Below, in pieces: positions 55,039-63,420 of a stretch of 64,000 bases of DNA (position 1 is its first letter; each line of letters begins with the position of its first letter). Both the position numbers and the translations under genes were made by a program. The stretch lies in contig CASFDV010000002.1 in the NCBI GenBank assembly GCA_949293555.1, positions 42,210 to 106,209 of the forward strand, written 5' to 3'. The stretch comes from an uncultured Bacillota bacterium. GTDB lineage: Bacteria; Bacillota_I; Bacilli_A; RFN20; CAG-826. The notes beneath the pieces are model-generated. The model saw only the letters and a list, made by a program, of their open reading frames with translations. It made no database searches and had not been told where the DNA came from.

Positions 55039-55901
55039 TGCCATCCTTGTCCTTGGGCCGCTACGTTCCCTATCGCTCGCCCATCCATTCCCTGGACCCG
55101 CGGACGAAGCTTTTCTGCCTGGTCCTCCTCATCGTGACGGTGTTCCTTGGCTATGCGAACTATTCGACGACCTTCCTCATGGCGGGCGTCTCGCTCATCC
55201 TCGTCCTCGCCCTCTTCTTCATGACCAGGATGAGGTTCACCTCGCTCCTGAAGAGCCTGAAGTCCCTCTGGTTCATGCTCATCTTCCTCCTCCTCATCTA
55301 CGCGATCATGCCCAGGAGCGACAACCTCGACTGGGTCGCCTTCTTCATCGGGGACTATCCCATCTACTGGGCCTCCATCCTGGATGCCTTGAAGATCCTG
55401 GCGAGGCTCATGCTCATGGTCGCCCTCTCCTTGATCCTGACCGCGTCCACGAAGCCCCTCGACCTCACGGCGGGATTCGAATGGTATCTCACCCCGATCC
55501 GTTGGCTCGGGGTCAACACCGCGGCCTGGTCAATGGTCCTCTCCCTCGCCCTTCGCTTCATCCCGACGATCCTCGTGGACGTGGAGCGGATCATGAAGGC
55601 GCAGTCTTCCCGCGGCGTCGACTTCCAGCGCGGAAAGCTGAGCGTCCGGGCGCGCGCCCTCGTCTCCCTCATCGTCCCCTTGGTCGTCTCCTCCCTCATG
55701 CGGAGCGACGAGCTCGCGGACGCGATGGAAGGGAGAGGCTACGACCCGAGGGCCAAGAGGACCCGCTACCGGAAGCTTTCCTTCCATTGGGGCGACCTTA
55801 TCGCCATCTTGCTCGTCGGGGCCTTCTTCGGGATGTGCGTGACGATGTCGGCCCTCTCCTTCGATCCTTTCCTTTCATGGTTTAAGGTCGCGGTCCGATG
55901 A
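55038..55901 (+). CDS. ecfT: ECF transporter transmembrane protein T
   Basis: 287 residues, about five to six membrane segments. The cytoplasmic coupling helices carry the expected short motifs: SSRGVDFQRG (about residues 193-202) and AMEGRGYDP, which contact the ATPases. It forms the core of the module shared by S components such as the FolT-like protein. Start at 55038 overlaps ecfA2; the stop overlaps truA by 4 bases. Confidence 0.94.
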   Translation: MPSLSLGRYVPYRSPIHSLDPRTKLFCLVLLIVTVFLGYANYSTTFLMAGVSLILVLALFFMTRMRFTSLLKSLKSLWFMLIFLLLIYAIMPRSDNLDWVAFFIGDYPIYWASILDALKILARLMLMVALSLILTASTKPLDLTAGFEWYLTPIRWLGVNTAAWSMVLSLALRFIPTILVDVERIMKAQSSRGVDFQRGKLSVRARALVSLIVPLVVSSLMRSDELADAMEGRGYDPRAKRTRYRKLSFHWGDLIAILLVGAFFGMCVTMSALSFDPFLSWFKVAVR

Positions 55902-56641
55902 AGAACTACAAGGCGGTCGTCTCCTATCGCGGGGATCGCTTCCTGGGCTTTGAAAGGCAAGAGGAAGGAAGGACCGCCCAAGGGACCATCGAGAACGCCC
56001 TTTCCACCTTGTTCCCGGAAGGCTTCCTCCTCCACGGGGCGGGCAGGACGGACGCCGGGGTCCACGCGGAAGGGCAAGTCGTGTCCTTCCGGGTAGAAAG
56101 GGCCTTCGACTCCGAGGAAAGGCTCATGAAATGCCTCAACCATCTCCTTCCGTCCGATATCGCCGTCCATTCCCTCGTGGAAGTCCCGCTTTCATTCGAT
56201 GCCAGGAAGTCCGCGACCGGGAAAAGGTATTGCTATCGGCTCCTAAAGGGCATAAGGAGCCCTCTGGTCATCAACGCGGTTTCCCTCGATGATATCGGCG
56301 TTCATGACCTTTCTAGGCTCCTTGAGGCAAGCTCATTGCTTAAAGGGGACCATGATTTTCGGAATTTCACATCGAAGAAGGCAGATTTGCTTGAATTTCG
56401 CCGTGAGATTTCTATCGATGTCCTTGAGGACGATGAGGTTCTCTCTCTCGTATTCACCGCAAGGGGCTTCATGACCTATATGGTCCGCTTCCTTGTCCAG
56501 GCGATCCTTGACCTATGCGGCGGCAAGGTTGCGAAAGAGACGGTCGAAGATCTCGTGGAGCGCCCTCTCCCGAGAAGAATCTACCCACGCCTTGCTCCCG
56601 CGGAGGGGCTTACCTTGGAGGAGGTGCTTTATGAGCGATAA
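55898..56641 (+). CDS. truA: tRNA pseudouridine synthase A
   Basis: 247 residues. Makes pseudouridine at positions 38-40 of tRNAs. Catalytic Asp in GAGRTDAGVHA (about residue 53), the YRGDRFLGFERQ start, and HDFRNFTSKKA near residue 150 match the family. Coupled to ecfT (ATGA) and overlapped by the start of the PHP protein at 56631. Confidence 0.95.
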   Translation: MKNYKAVVSYRGDRFLGFERQEEGRTAQGTIENALSTLFPEGFLLHGAGRTDAGVHAEGQVVSFRVERAFDSEERLMKCLNHLLPSDIAVHSLVEVPLSFDARKSATGKRYCYRLLKGIRSPLVINAVSLDDIGVHDLSRLLEASSLLKGDHDFRNFTSKKADLLEFRREISIDVLEDDEVLSLVFTARGFMTYMVRFLVQAILDLCGGKVAKETVEDLVERPLPRRIYPRLAPAEGLTLEEVLYER

Positions 56642-57461
56642 GGGAAACGGGATCCTTCCCGACTACTGCTTCCACACCCACACGTTCCGCTGCGGCCACG
56701 CCGCGATGTCTCCGGACGAGGAATATGTGGAGGACGCCCTCAGGAACGGCTACCGGACCTTGGGGTTCGCCGACCACGCGATTCTCCCCGGGATCCATGA
56801 GAGGGGCATGAGGGGGGACTACTCCCTTCTCGACGACTACATCTCTTCCATCCTTTCCCTTCGGAAGAAGTACGAGGGAAAGATCCGCATCCTCCTTGGC
56901 TTCGAAGGGGAGTACTCCCCGGAGATGGAGGGCTATTACAGGAGCCTTCTACAGGAGAGGGGCTTCGACTATCTCATCCTTGGGCAGCATGAGACGTTCA
57001 AGGGCGGGGTCCCCTGGCACTACTGGGGACGTCGCCCCGAGGAAAGCGCGGAAGCCTACTGCCAGGACCTCCTGGCCGGCATGCGTTCTGGCCTTTATTC
57101 CTACGTCGCCCATCCGGACCTATATATGCTCTGGGAAAGCTGGGGGCCTCATGCCGAAAGCGTATGCCGCCGCATTTGCTCGCTCAGCCTCGAGCTGGGG
57201 CTTCCCCTCGAGGTGAACATGGGCCGCTCCCGCGTGGGGGGATGGGAGGAGGGCAAGGACCTTTCCCACGTGGAATATCCTTATCCGGAGTTCTGGAAGA
57301 TCGCCGGGGAGATGGGGGTGAGCGCCTTCCTCGGGGTGGACGCCCATAGCCCGTGGGACCTCCACAAAGGCCCTTTCGCCCACATGAGGAAGCTCATCGA
57401 GGACACCGGGGTCCGCTTCCTCGGGGCGGCCGACTTTCAACCTAGCCGCGCCCGGTGGTAA
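56631..57461 (+). CDS. PHP-domain phosphatase, histidinol-phosphatase (HisK/HisJ) type
   Basis: 276 residues. PHP metal motif FHTHTFRCGHA at the N-terminus, then GFADHAILPG, LLGFEGEYSP (metal Glu), SYVAHPDLY and the terminal FLGVDAHSPWDL: all four PHP motifs are present. The closest relatives by pattern are histidinol phosphatases, but no histidine biosynthesis gene is near, so another phosphoester could be the substrate. Overlaps the end of truA by 11 bases. Confidence 0.8.
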   Translation: MSDKGNGILPDYCFHTHTFRCGHAAMSPDEEYVEDALRNGYRTLGFADHAILPGIHERGMRGDYSLLDDYISSILSLRKKYEGKIRILLGFEGEYSPEMEGYYRSLLQERGFDYLILGQHETFKGGVPWHYWGRRPEESAEAYCQDLLAGMRSGLYSYVAHPDLYMLWESWGPHAESVCRRICSLSLELGLPLEVNMGRSRVGGWEEGKDLSHVEYPYPEFWKIAGEMGVSAFLGVDAHSPWDLHKGPFAHMRKLIEDTGVRFLGAADFQPSRARW

Positions 57462-57487
57462 AATCCGCCCGAAAAGAGGAAGCCATC

Positions 57488-58198
57488 ATGGGAAGACATT
57501 TCGAGGTGCGCGCCGCCGCGATGGCGGCGACCGCCAAGGCGAAGAGCGCCATCTACATGCGCGCCAGCAAGGAGATCTACGCCGCGGCCAAGAGCGGCAT
57601 CCCTGATCCCGAGAGCAACCTTGCCCTCCGCAGCGCGATCGAGAAGTACCGCAAGACCTGCCCGCGCGACGTCATCGAGCGCGCGATCGAGAAGGCCAAG
57701 GGCGGGTCCGCAGAGGCCTACATCGAGGGCCGCTACGAGTTCCTTACGCCGGGAGGCTCCTACCTAATCGTCGACACCCTGAGCGACAACGTGAACCGCG
57801 CCCTCACCAGCGTCCGCACGATCGTCACGAGGAAGGGCGGCAAGATGGGCACCGTCTCCTATAACTTCGAGCTTCTCGCCGTCCTCGACTTCAAGGGGAA
57901 GGAGGAGGACGTGGAGAAGATCGAGGAAGCCCTCATCCTCGCTGACGTCGACATCCGTTCTTGCGAATGCGAGGATGGGATCGTCGAGGTCAAGTGCGCC
58001 CCCAACGACCTTGAGAAGGCCAAGGACGCCCTCCGTCCGCTCGGCATCGAGGACTACGAGGCCGCCGAGGTCACCTTCGTCCCGAACGATTACGTGACCC
58101 TTGGGGACGAGGACCTCAAGAAGTTCAAGGCGATGCTCGCCGAGCTCGACGAGAACGAGGACGTGCAGAACGTCTACCACAACGTCGAGAACGCCTAG
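57488..58198 (+). CDS. YebC/PmpR-family translation or transcription factor
   Basis: 236 residues. Starts MGRHFEVRAAAMAATAKAKS, close to the usual start of YebC proteins, followed by the expected three-domain layout (LRSAIEKYRKTCPRDVIERAIEKAKG, EFLTPGGSYLIVD, NFELLAVLDF). Recent work ties YebC proteins to relief of ribosome stalling at proline motifs; older annotation says DNA binding. TAAAAT lies about 24 bases before ATG 57488 with GAGGAAG as ribosome site. Terminator at 58218. Confidence 0.9.
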   Translation: MGRHFEVRAAAMAATAKAKSAIYMRASKEIYAAAKSGIPDPESNLALRSAIEKYRKTCPRDVIERAIEKAKGGSAEAYIEGRYEFLTPGGSYLIVDTLSDNVNRALTSVRTIVTRKGGKMGTVSYNFELLAVLDFKGKEEDVEKIEEALILADVDIRSCECEDGIVEVKCAPNDLEKAKDALRPLGIEDYEAAEVTFVPNDYVTLGDEDLKKFKAMLAELDENEDVQNVYHNVENA

Positions 58199-58217
58199 TT
58201 CCGGAAGATGAAGATAA

Positions 58218-58240
58218 GGCCGCGCCCGTCGCGGCCTTTT
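58218..58240 (+). terminator. Terminator of yebC
   Basis: GGCCGCG, five-base loop, CGCGGCC and TTTT. Confidence 0.85.
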
Positions 58241-58272
58241 CCATCCCGTCCCGGAGGATGGGCAACTCGCCC

Positions 58273-58390
58273 TTGATTTTGCCTACGCGCGTGCGGATAA
58301 TGCGCGCCGGCACTACTTTGAAGAAGTAAACCCCGGTAAAGTTTAGTTCGAGAAAGAAGTCCGAAAGAGAGACTCAGGAAGGAAACAGCA
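58273..58390 (+). promoter_or_regulatory. Promoter and leader of rplM-rpsI
   Basis: TTGATT at 58273-58278, 17-base spacer, GATAAT at 58296-58301. Transcription should begin near 58308, leaving a leader of about 80 bases, long for this region, with AGGAAGGAAA before ATG 58391. In Bacillota this position often carries an L13-binding leader; I can see possible short pairings but cannot confirm a structure. Confidence 0.55.
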
Positions 58391-58828
58391 ATGGATCAGA
58401 CCACCATGGCCAAGCCTGCGGAAATCGCCCGCGCCTGGTACCTCGTGGATGCCACCGGCATCCCTCTGGGACGCCTTGCCAGCAGGATCGCCCAGATCCT
58501 CATGGGCAAGACGAAGCCCATCTACACCCCCAACGAGGACGTCGGGGACTACGTCATCGTCGTGAACGCCGGGAAGGTCAAGCTCACCGGCGACAGCGAG
58601 CACAAGAAGAACTACTACAACGTCAGCGGCTATAACGGCGGCCTCCGCACTAGGAGCGCGGGCACGATGCTCCGCGAGTACCCCGTGGAGATGGTCGAGC
58701 GCGCCGTCTGGGGGATGCTTCCGAAGGGCCCCCTCGGGCGGAAGATGCTCAAGAAGCTCCACGTCTACGCCGGCGAGACGCACGAGAACGAGGCGCAGAA
58801 GCCTGTGGTCCTCGATCTCTCGAAGTAA
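58391..58828 (+). CDS. rplM: Ribosomal protein L13
   Basis: 145 residues, normal length. YLVDATGIPLGRLASRIAQILMGK, VIVVNAGKVKLTG, Y-x-H-x-GYNGG equivalent (YYNVSGYNGGLRTR), and ERAVWGMLPKGPLGRKMLKKLHVYAG are family hallmarks. Large-subunit assembly protein. Cotranscribed with rpsI 12 bases downstream, which has AAGGAGAAGG before its ATG. Confidence 0.98.
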   Translation: MDQTTMAKPAEIARAWYLVDATGIPLGRLASRIAQILMGKTKPIYTPNEDVGDYVIVVNAGKVKLTGDSEHKKNYYNVSGYNGGLRTRSAGTMLREYPVEMVERAVWGMLPKGPLGRKMLKKLHVYAGETHENEAQKPVVLDLSK

Positions 58829-58840
58829 GGAGAAGGAAAG

Positions 58841-59233
58841 ATGCCTAACGTGAAGAAGTACTACGGGACCGGACGCCGCAAGAAGGCGGTCGCCCGCGTC
58901 TACCTGAGCATCGGCTCCGGCAAGATCGAGGTGAACGGCAAGGACGTCGCCAAGTACATGCCCTACGAGACCCTCGTCCAGAACCTCCGCCAGCCCCTCC
59001 TCATCGTCGGCGCCGAGGCGAAGTACGACGTCGAGGCCTTCGTCAAGGGCGGCGGCTTCACCGGCCAGGCCGAGGCCATCCGCCTCGGGATCGCCCGCGC
59101 CCTCCTCGAGGCCGGGGAGGACAGGAAGTCCCTCAAGGTCGCCGGGATGCTCACCCGCGACGCCCGCGTCAAGGAGCGCAAGAAGTACGGTCTCAAGGCC
59201 GCCCGTCGCGCGCCCCAGTTCAGCAAGCGCTAG
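58841..59233 (+). CDS. rpsI: Ribosomal protein S9
   Basis: 130 residues. Begins with the typical [16 protein letters not shown] and ends with the basic tail RRAPQFSKR, which reaches the P site. [19 protein letters not shown] is the conserved middle. Second gene of the rplM-rpsI operon, ended by the hairpin at 59251. Confidence 0.98.
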   Translation: MPNVKKYYGTGRRKKAVARVYLSIGSGKIEVNGKDVAKYMPYETLVQNLRQPLLIVGAEAKYDVEAFVKGGGFTGQAEAIRLGIARALLEAGEDRKSLKVAGMLTRDARVKERKKYGLKAARRAPQFSKR

Positions 59234-59250
59234 CCCAAGGCTGGACCTGA

Positions 59251-59270
59251 GCCCCCGCATGGGGGCTTTT
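59251..59270 (+). terminator. Terminator of rplM-rpsI
   Basis: GCCCCC, loop GCAT, GGGGGC and TTTT. Confidence 0.85.
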
Positions 59271-59336
59271 CCTTATCTTAGGAGGAATGAGGCCGGCCCA
59301 TGGTGCTAGACTTCCCCGGGGCGGAGGCACTTGGGG

Positions 59337-60596
59337 ATGAGAGACATCGCGATCGGGAGAATCATCGAGGAAGAGACGAGGAGGCAGGACGAGGGCATCG
59401 AGCTCATCGCCAGCGAGAACTATCCCTCCCGTTCCGTCCGCGAAGCCCAGGGATCGATCCTCACCGCGAAATATGCGGAGGGCTATCCGGGGCGTCGCTA
59501 CTACGGGGGATGCGCCTACGTAGACGAGGCCGAGGCCCTTGCCGTGGAGCGGGCCAAGGAGCTCTTCCATGTCCCTTATGCGAACGTCCAGCCCCATTCG
59601 GGCTCCCAGGCGAACTTCGCTTGCTACCGCGCGCTTCTGAAGGGGAGAGGGAGGGCGAAGATCCTTGCCCTCGACCTGAACGACGGGGGACACCTGACCC
59701 ACGGCTCCCCCGTGAGTTTTTCGAGCGACCTCTACGACGTCGTCTTTTACCCGCTTGGGGAAGACGGAAGGCTCGACTACGGCGTGATAGAAAGTCGCCT
59801 CGAGGAAGAAATGCCGGACCTCCTTCTGACGGGCTATAGCGCCTACCCTTATGAGATTTCCTTCTCCACCCTCAGGGAAATCGTGGACCGTCATAATGCC
59901 CTCCATGGCACGGACGCGCGCTTCATGGTGGACATGGCCCATATCGCGGGAATCGTCGCCGCCGGGCTTTGCGAGAACCCTTGCCTATACGCGGACGCGG
60001 TGACTTCCACCACCCACAAGACCCTGAGGGGGCCTAGGGGAGGAATCATCCTTTCCCGGGACATGGAGCTAGGCAAAGCGATTTCCTCGGCGGTCTTCCC
60101 CTACTCACAAGGCGGGCCCCTGGAGCACGTCATCGCGGGCAAGGCGGTCGCCTTCGGGGAAGCCCTCCATCCCGACTTCCAGGAATACATGAAGGCGGTC
60201 CTTAGGAACACCAAGGCTGCCGCCGAGGAGTTCCGCAGGCTGGGAGTCCGCTCCTCCGGGACCGAAACCCACCTGTTCCTCCTGGACGTCCTTTCTTCCT
60301 ATGGGCTTACCGGAAGGGAGGCTCAGATGAGGCTGGAGTCGGTAGGGATCACGACCAACAAGAACATGATCCACGGGGACAGGATGAAGCCCAAGGATGC
60401 CTCCGGGATCCGCATCGGCTTCGCGGCGGCCACATCCAGGGGGGCCAAGGAGGAAGATGCCGTCCGCATCGCGCGCCTTATCCATGGCTTCCTGAAAGGG
60501 GACATCGGCGGGGAGGAAGCAAGGGAAGAGGTCCGTTCGATCCTCAGCGGATGGAAGGACATCGAATCCCTGGAATACCCCACAATCGCTTGTTGA
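59337..60596 (+). CDS. glyA: Serine hydroxymethyltransferase
   Basis: 419 residues. PLP enzyme converting serine and tetrahydrofolate to glycine and methylene-THF. ASENYPS near residue 26, YYGGC, NVQPHSGSQAN, and the PLP lysine K228 in TSTTHKTLRGPRGG. ATG 59337 is preferred over a TTG six bases upstream. TAGACT lies about 30 bases upstream with GGAGG between. Folate dependence links it to folC and the FolT-like gene. Confidence 0.97.
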   Translation: MRDIAIGRIIEEETRRQDEGIELIASENYPSRSVREAQGSILTAKYAEGYPGRRYYGGCAYVDEAEALAVERAKELFHVPYANVQPHSGSQANFACYRALLKGRGRAKILALDLNDGGHLTHGSPVSFSSDLYDVVFYPLGEDGRLDYGVIESRLEEEMPDLLLTGYSAYPYEISFSTLREIVDRHNALHGTDARFMVDMAHIAGIVAAGLCENPCLYADAVTSTTHKTLRGPRGGIILSRDMELGKAISSAVFPYSQGGPLEHVIAGKAVAFGEALHPDFQEYMKAVLRNTKAAAEEFRRLGVRSSGTETHLFLLDVLSSYGLTGREAQMRLESVGITTNKNMIHGDRMKPKDASGIRIGFAAATSRGAKEEDAVRIARLIHGFLKGDIGGEEAREEVRSILSGWKDIESLEYPTIAC

Positions 60597-60759
60597 GATT
60601 CCTCGTCCTTCTCCGGTCAGGCACACCAGAACCAAAGGAAACCGGAACGCCGCTGATCCAAGAGGGACGCAATTTCTCTCTCCCAGGGATTGAAACCGCT
60701 TGTCTTGGCGTTGCGGTGGTTGTAGGATGCACGAGCACACCGGAAGCGGGGTGCGTATT

Positions 60760-60836
60760 GGGCCTTTAGCTCAGCTGGTTAGAGCGTGCGCTTGATAAGC
60801 GCAAGGTCGATGGTTCAAGCCCATTAAGGCCCACCA
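60760..60836 (+). tRNA. tRNA-Ile (GAT)
   Basis: 77 bases including encoded CCA. Acceptor stem GGGCCTT/AAGGCCC, D-arm GCTCAGCTGGTTAGAGC, anticodon loop TTGATAA (anticodon GAT), T-loop TTCAAGC. Followed by a hairpin at 60849-60866. Confidence 0.95.
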
Positions 60837-60848
60837 ATCGGATCAAAG

Positions 60849-60871
60849 GGCCCCGGCGACGGGGCCTTATT
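60849..60871 (+). terminator. Hairpin after tRNA-Ile
   Basis: GGCCCCG, loop GCGA, CGGGGCC, then TTATT. The T-run is weak and the next tRNA starts 10 bases after the stem, so read-through or processing is possible. Confidence 0.55.
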
Positions 60872-60876
60872 GATAC

Positions 60877-60951
60877 GGGTGTTTAGCTCAGCGGGAGAGC
60901 GCTTCCTTCACACGGAAGAGGTCACAGGTTCGAAACCCGTAACACCCACCA
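60877..60951 (+). tRNA. tRNA-Val (CAC)
   Basis: 75 bases including CCA. Acceptor GGGTGTT/AACACCC, D-arm GCTCAGCGGGAGAGC, anticodon stem CTTCC/GGAAG with loop TTCACAC (anticodon CAC), T-loop TTCGAAA. Confidence 0.95.
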
Positions 60952-60960
60952 GGAACCCAA

Positions 60961-60981
60961 GCGGCCGAAGGGCCGCTTTTT
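60961..60981 (+). terminator. Terminator after tRNA-Val
   Basis: GCGGCC, loop GAAG, GGCCGC, then TTTTT. Confidence 0.85.
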
Positions 60982-61169
60982 GCAAGCTCGTGTTAGAAAT
61001 GGCGTTTAGGAAAAACCCTTCCATTCCTCCACCAAATTTCGAATTTCTCATAAATACTGAATTCAGCGCGTGTTCTTGCGCGTGCTGATCTTTATTTGGG
61101 CCGTTTCGAATCCCTCTAGTTTCCCGTATCCCTTGCGCCCTTCGCCCTCAGGCGGGAAAATCCACGCGC

Positions 61170-61244
61170 GCCGGCTTAGCTCAGAGGCAGAGCAGTCGCC
61201 TTGTAAGCGAAAGGTCAGGGGTCCGACTCCCTTAGCCGGCACCA
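61170..61244 (+). tRNA. tRNA-Thr (TGT)
   Basis: 75 bases including CCA. Acceptor GCCGGCT/AGCCGGC, D-arm GCTCAGAGGCAGAGC, anticodon loop CTTGTAA (anticodon TGT), T-loop TCCGACT. The outermost anticodon-stem pair is a G-A mismatch. Confidence 0.94.
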
Positions 61245-61253
61245 TCGCGTCCC

Positions 61254-61275
61254 AAGCCACTTAGGTGGCTTTTCT
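61254..61275 (+). terminator. Terminator after tRNA-Thr
   Basis: AAGCCAC, loop TTAG, GTGGCTT, then TTCT. Confidence 0.75.
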
Positions 61276-61295
61276 ATTTAGGCCGTTCTGAGTGA

Positions 61296-61301
61296 TAGAA
61301 T
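61296..61301 (+). promoter_or_regulatory. -10 box of the GT2 gene
   Basis: TAGAAT with nine bases to ATG 61311 and no Shine-Dalgarno sequence. Confidence 0.45.
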
Positions 61302-61310
61302 GCGCCGGGT

Positions 61311-62819
61311 ATGAACGCAGCGGACATAATCTTCGCCATCCTCTTCTACATCAATTCCATCATGGTGGCGATCGTCACCATTTCCTTCATCCCCCAGTTT
61401 CTCTTCTATCTTTTCTTCTTTCTGAAGAGGAGGCATTGGAAGGAACATTCTCCTGAGAAGAAGTTCGCGATCCTCGTTCCTGCCCATAACGAAGAGGAAG
61501 TGATCGAGGAAACGGTCCGGCATCTTCTGGAGGACATGAACTACCCGAAGGAACTTTATAAGGTGTACGTCTGCGCCCATAACTGCACGGACAGGACCGC
61601 CGAGATCGCGCGAAAGGCCGGCGCGACCGTCTTTGAGCTCAATGACCCGGACCCCTCCCACGCGGTCGTGGCATACCCTCTCCAGCACGGGTTCCGGGAG
61701 ATCTTGCGCATGGATAAGGAAGCCGAGGTGTTCGTCCGGATCGACGCGGACAACATCCTTCATCCGGATTATCTCCGCCATATGAATAACTCCGTTCTCG
61801 AAGGAGCCAAGATCGTCCGTGGCTACGAAGCAGCCTACAACCTGAAGCAGAACCTCTGGTCGCGGCAATGCGCCATCTTCTATTTCAAGGACTCGCGCAT
61901 CCAGAACACCTTCCGGCAGGCCGTCAACGGGACGGCGATGACGCCAGGGCCCGGCCTTACCTTCGTCCGCGAGGTCGCCGAGCTCATGGACGGCTGGGAC
62001 TGCATGACCGCTGCTGAGGACGCGGAGTTCTGCTGGCGGAGGCTCGAGGACGGCTACAAGTGCTACTTCAACACCGACGCCATCGTCTACGAGGACCAGC
62101 CTTCCTCCTTCAAGGACACGTTCAATAGGCTCGTCCGCCTTGGCCATTCGCTGAACAAGCTCTTCTTCACGGACGGCTGGCGGATGCTGAAGATGTTCTT
62201 CAAGACAGGGAAGCCGATGTACCTGGACATGCTCCTCCAGATCGCCTTCAATCCGGTGTCGGTCATCTGCTTCGTCTGGTTCCCCGTCTACTACATCGCC
62301 TATGCGATCGTGATGCTCATGCAGGGAGCGGGCGTCCACGTCCTCTCCTTCGCCTACTTCGAGCTTACGGCGCCTGATGTCATCGATTCCTCTATCGCGG
62401 ATTCCTTTGCGCGGCTAAGCGCCTGCGGGAGCCAGTCGATGGTGAACCTCCTCCTCATGGCGGCGCAGGTGATCGTCACCCTTTACCTCTTCTGCGTCTT
62501 CCAGAGCTTCATCGCCGTCTTCCTCGACAGGAAGAAGCAGGGTCTGGACGACTCTTTGAAGGGAATGTGGACGGGCATCCTTCTTTCCCCGATCTATAGC
62601 TTCGTCTACGGTATCTGCAACTGCTGGGGCGCGGTGACCGCGCTTCGCTGGAAGGTCGCCGCCAGGAATCCTTCCCACCGGGAAATCCGTCCCATCCTCC
62701 CGGAGCGACCCAAGAAGACGTGGTACTTCACGATTTCCGAGAAAGAGAAAGCGCGCTATGAGAAAATGGTGGCCAGGAGGCGGGCGAGGCTCATGAAGAA
62801 GTCCGCCCGGAAGGCATGA
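61311..62819 (+). CDS. Membrane-bound GT2 polysaccharide synthase-like glycosyltransferase
   Basis: 502 residues. One N-terminal membrane segment, a cytoplasmic GT-A domain (about 50-270) with VPAHNEEEVIEETV, the DADN metal motif and AAEDAEFCWRR as catalytic base region, then FKDTFNRLVRLGHS in the place of QxxRW, and four or more C-terminal membrane segments. It resembles processive synthases of the cellulose/hyaluronan type. The product is not predictable. Leaderless promoter; the stop overlaps the next start (ATGA). Confidence 0.85.
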   Translation: MNAADIIFAILFYINSIMVAIVTISFIPQFLFYLFFFLKRRHWKEHSPEKKFAILVPAHNEEEVIEETVRHLLEDMNYPKELYKVYVCAHNCTDRTAEIARKAGATVFELNDPDPSHAVVAYPLQHGFREILRMDKEAEVFVRIDADNILHPDYLRHMNNSVLEGAKIVRGYEAAYNLKQNLWSRQCAIFYFKDSRIQNTFRQAVNGTAMTPGPGLTFVREVAELMDGWDCMTAAEDAEFCWRRLEDGYKCYFNTDAIVYEDQPSSFKDTFNRLVRLGHSLNKLFFTDGWRMLKMFFKTGKPMYLDMLLQIAFNPVSVICFVWFPVYYIAYAIVMLMQGAGVHVLSFAYFELTAPDVIDSSIADSFARLSACGSQSMVNLLLMAAQVIVTLYLFCVFQSFIAVFLDRKKQGLDDSLKGMWTGILLSPIYSFVYGICNCWGAVTALRWKVAARNPSHREIRPILPERPKKTWYFTISEKEKARYEKMVARRRARLMKKSARKA

Positions 62820-63376
62820 ACATGAAATTGGAACCCAAGAAGACCGCGATCATCGTCGTCGACATGCTCAACGACTTCGTTACCGGAGCGCTACAGTGCG
62901 AACGGGGCAAGGCAATCGTCCCCCACCTGAAGGCGCTCATCGAAGGAGCGAGGAAGAAAGGGGCATATGTCATCTACTCGAACGACGCCCACCTCAAGGG
63001 GATCGACCATGAGCTGAAGCTCTGGGGCGATCACGCGATCGCCGGCACCAAGGGCGCGGAAGTGATCCCGGAGCTTGCTCCCCAGGAAGGGGACTACGTC
63101 GTTCCCAAGAGACGCTATTCTGGCTTCTTCCACACCGACCTCGACCTCCTTCTCAAGGAGCTTGGGGTGGACACCCTCGTGATGACCGGGCTCCACGCCC
63201 ACATGTGCGTCCGCCACACGACCGCCGACGCCTATCAGCTGGGCTATTCGATCGTCGTCGCGACCGACTGCACGGATTCCTTCACGAAGGAAGACTACGA
63301 ATACGGGATCCGCTACCTGAAGGACGTCTACGGCGCCACGCTCCTCACGGGGGCGGAAGTCGTCGAAAGCCTCTGA
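62816..63376 (+). CDS. Isochorismatase/nicotinamidase-family cysteine hydrolase
   Basis: 186 residues. Catalytic triad D16 (VVDMLNDF), K98 (VPKRRYSGFF) and C131 (HAHMCVRHT) is complete, and a Gly-x-His pair precedes the Cys. The substrate may be nicotinamide or another amide; metal ligands of true nicotinamidase (DxH with a second His) are not clearly present, since SNDAHLKGIDHEL only partly matches. Coupled to the GT2 gene by a 4-base overlap. Confidence 0.85.
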   Translation: MNMKLEPKKTAIIVVDMLNDFVTGALQCERGKAIVPHLKALIEGARKKGAYVIYSNDAHLKGIDHELKLWGDHAIAGTKGAEVIPELAPQEGDYVVPKRRYSGFFHTDLDLLLKELGVDTLVMTGLHAHMCVRHTTADAYQLGYSIVVATDCTDSFTKEDYEYGIRYLKDVYGATLLTGAEVVESL

Positions 63377-63389
63377 GGGGAGAAGGGAA

Positions 63390-63420
63390 GAGGGACGGAA
63401 AGGAAGGCCGTCCCTCTTTT
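63390..63420. terminator. Terminator between convergent genes
   Basis: GAGGGACGG, nine-base loop, CCGTCCCTC (63390-63416), then TTTTCT on the plus strand. It directly abuts the stop codon of the minus-strand permease. Confidence 0.75.

Noticed and set aside
60597..60759. Structured RNA between glyA and tRNA-Ile
   Set aside because: Short, with no strong stem or recognisable RNA family; probably only the tRNA promoter region.
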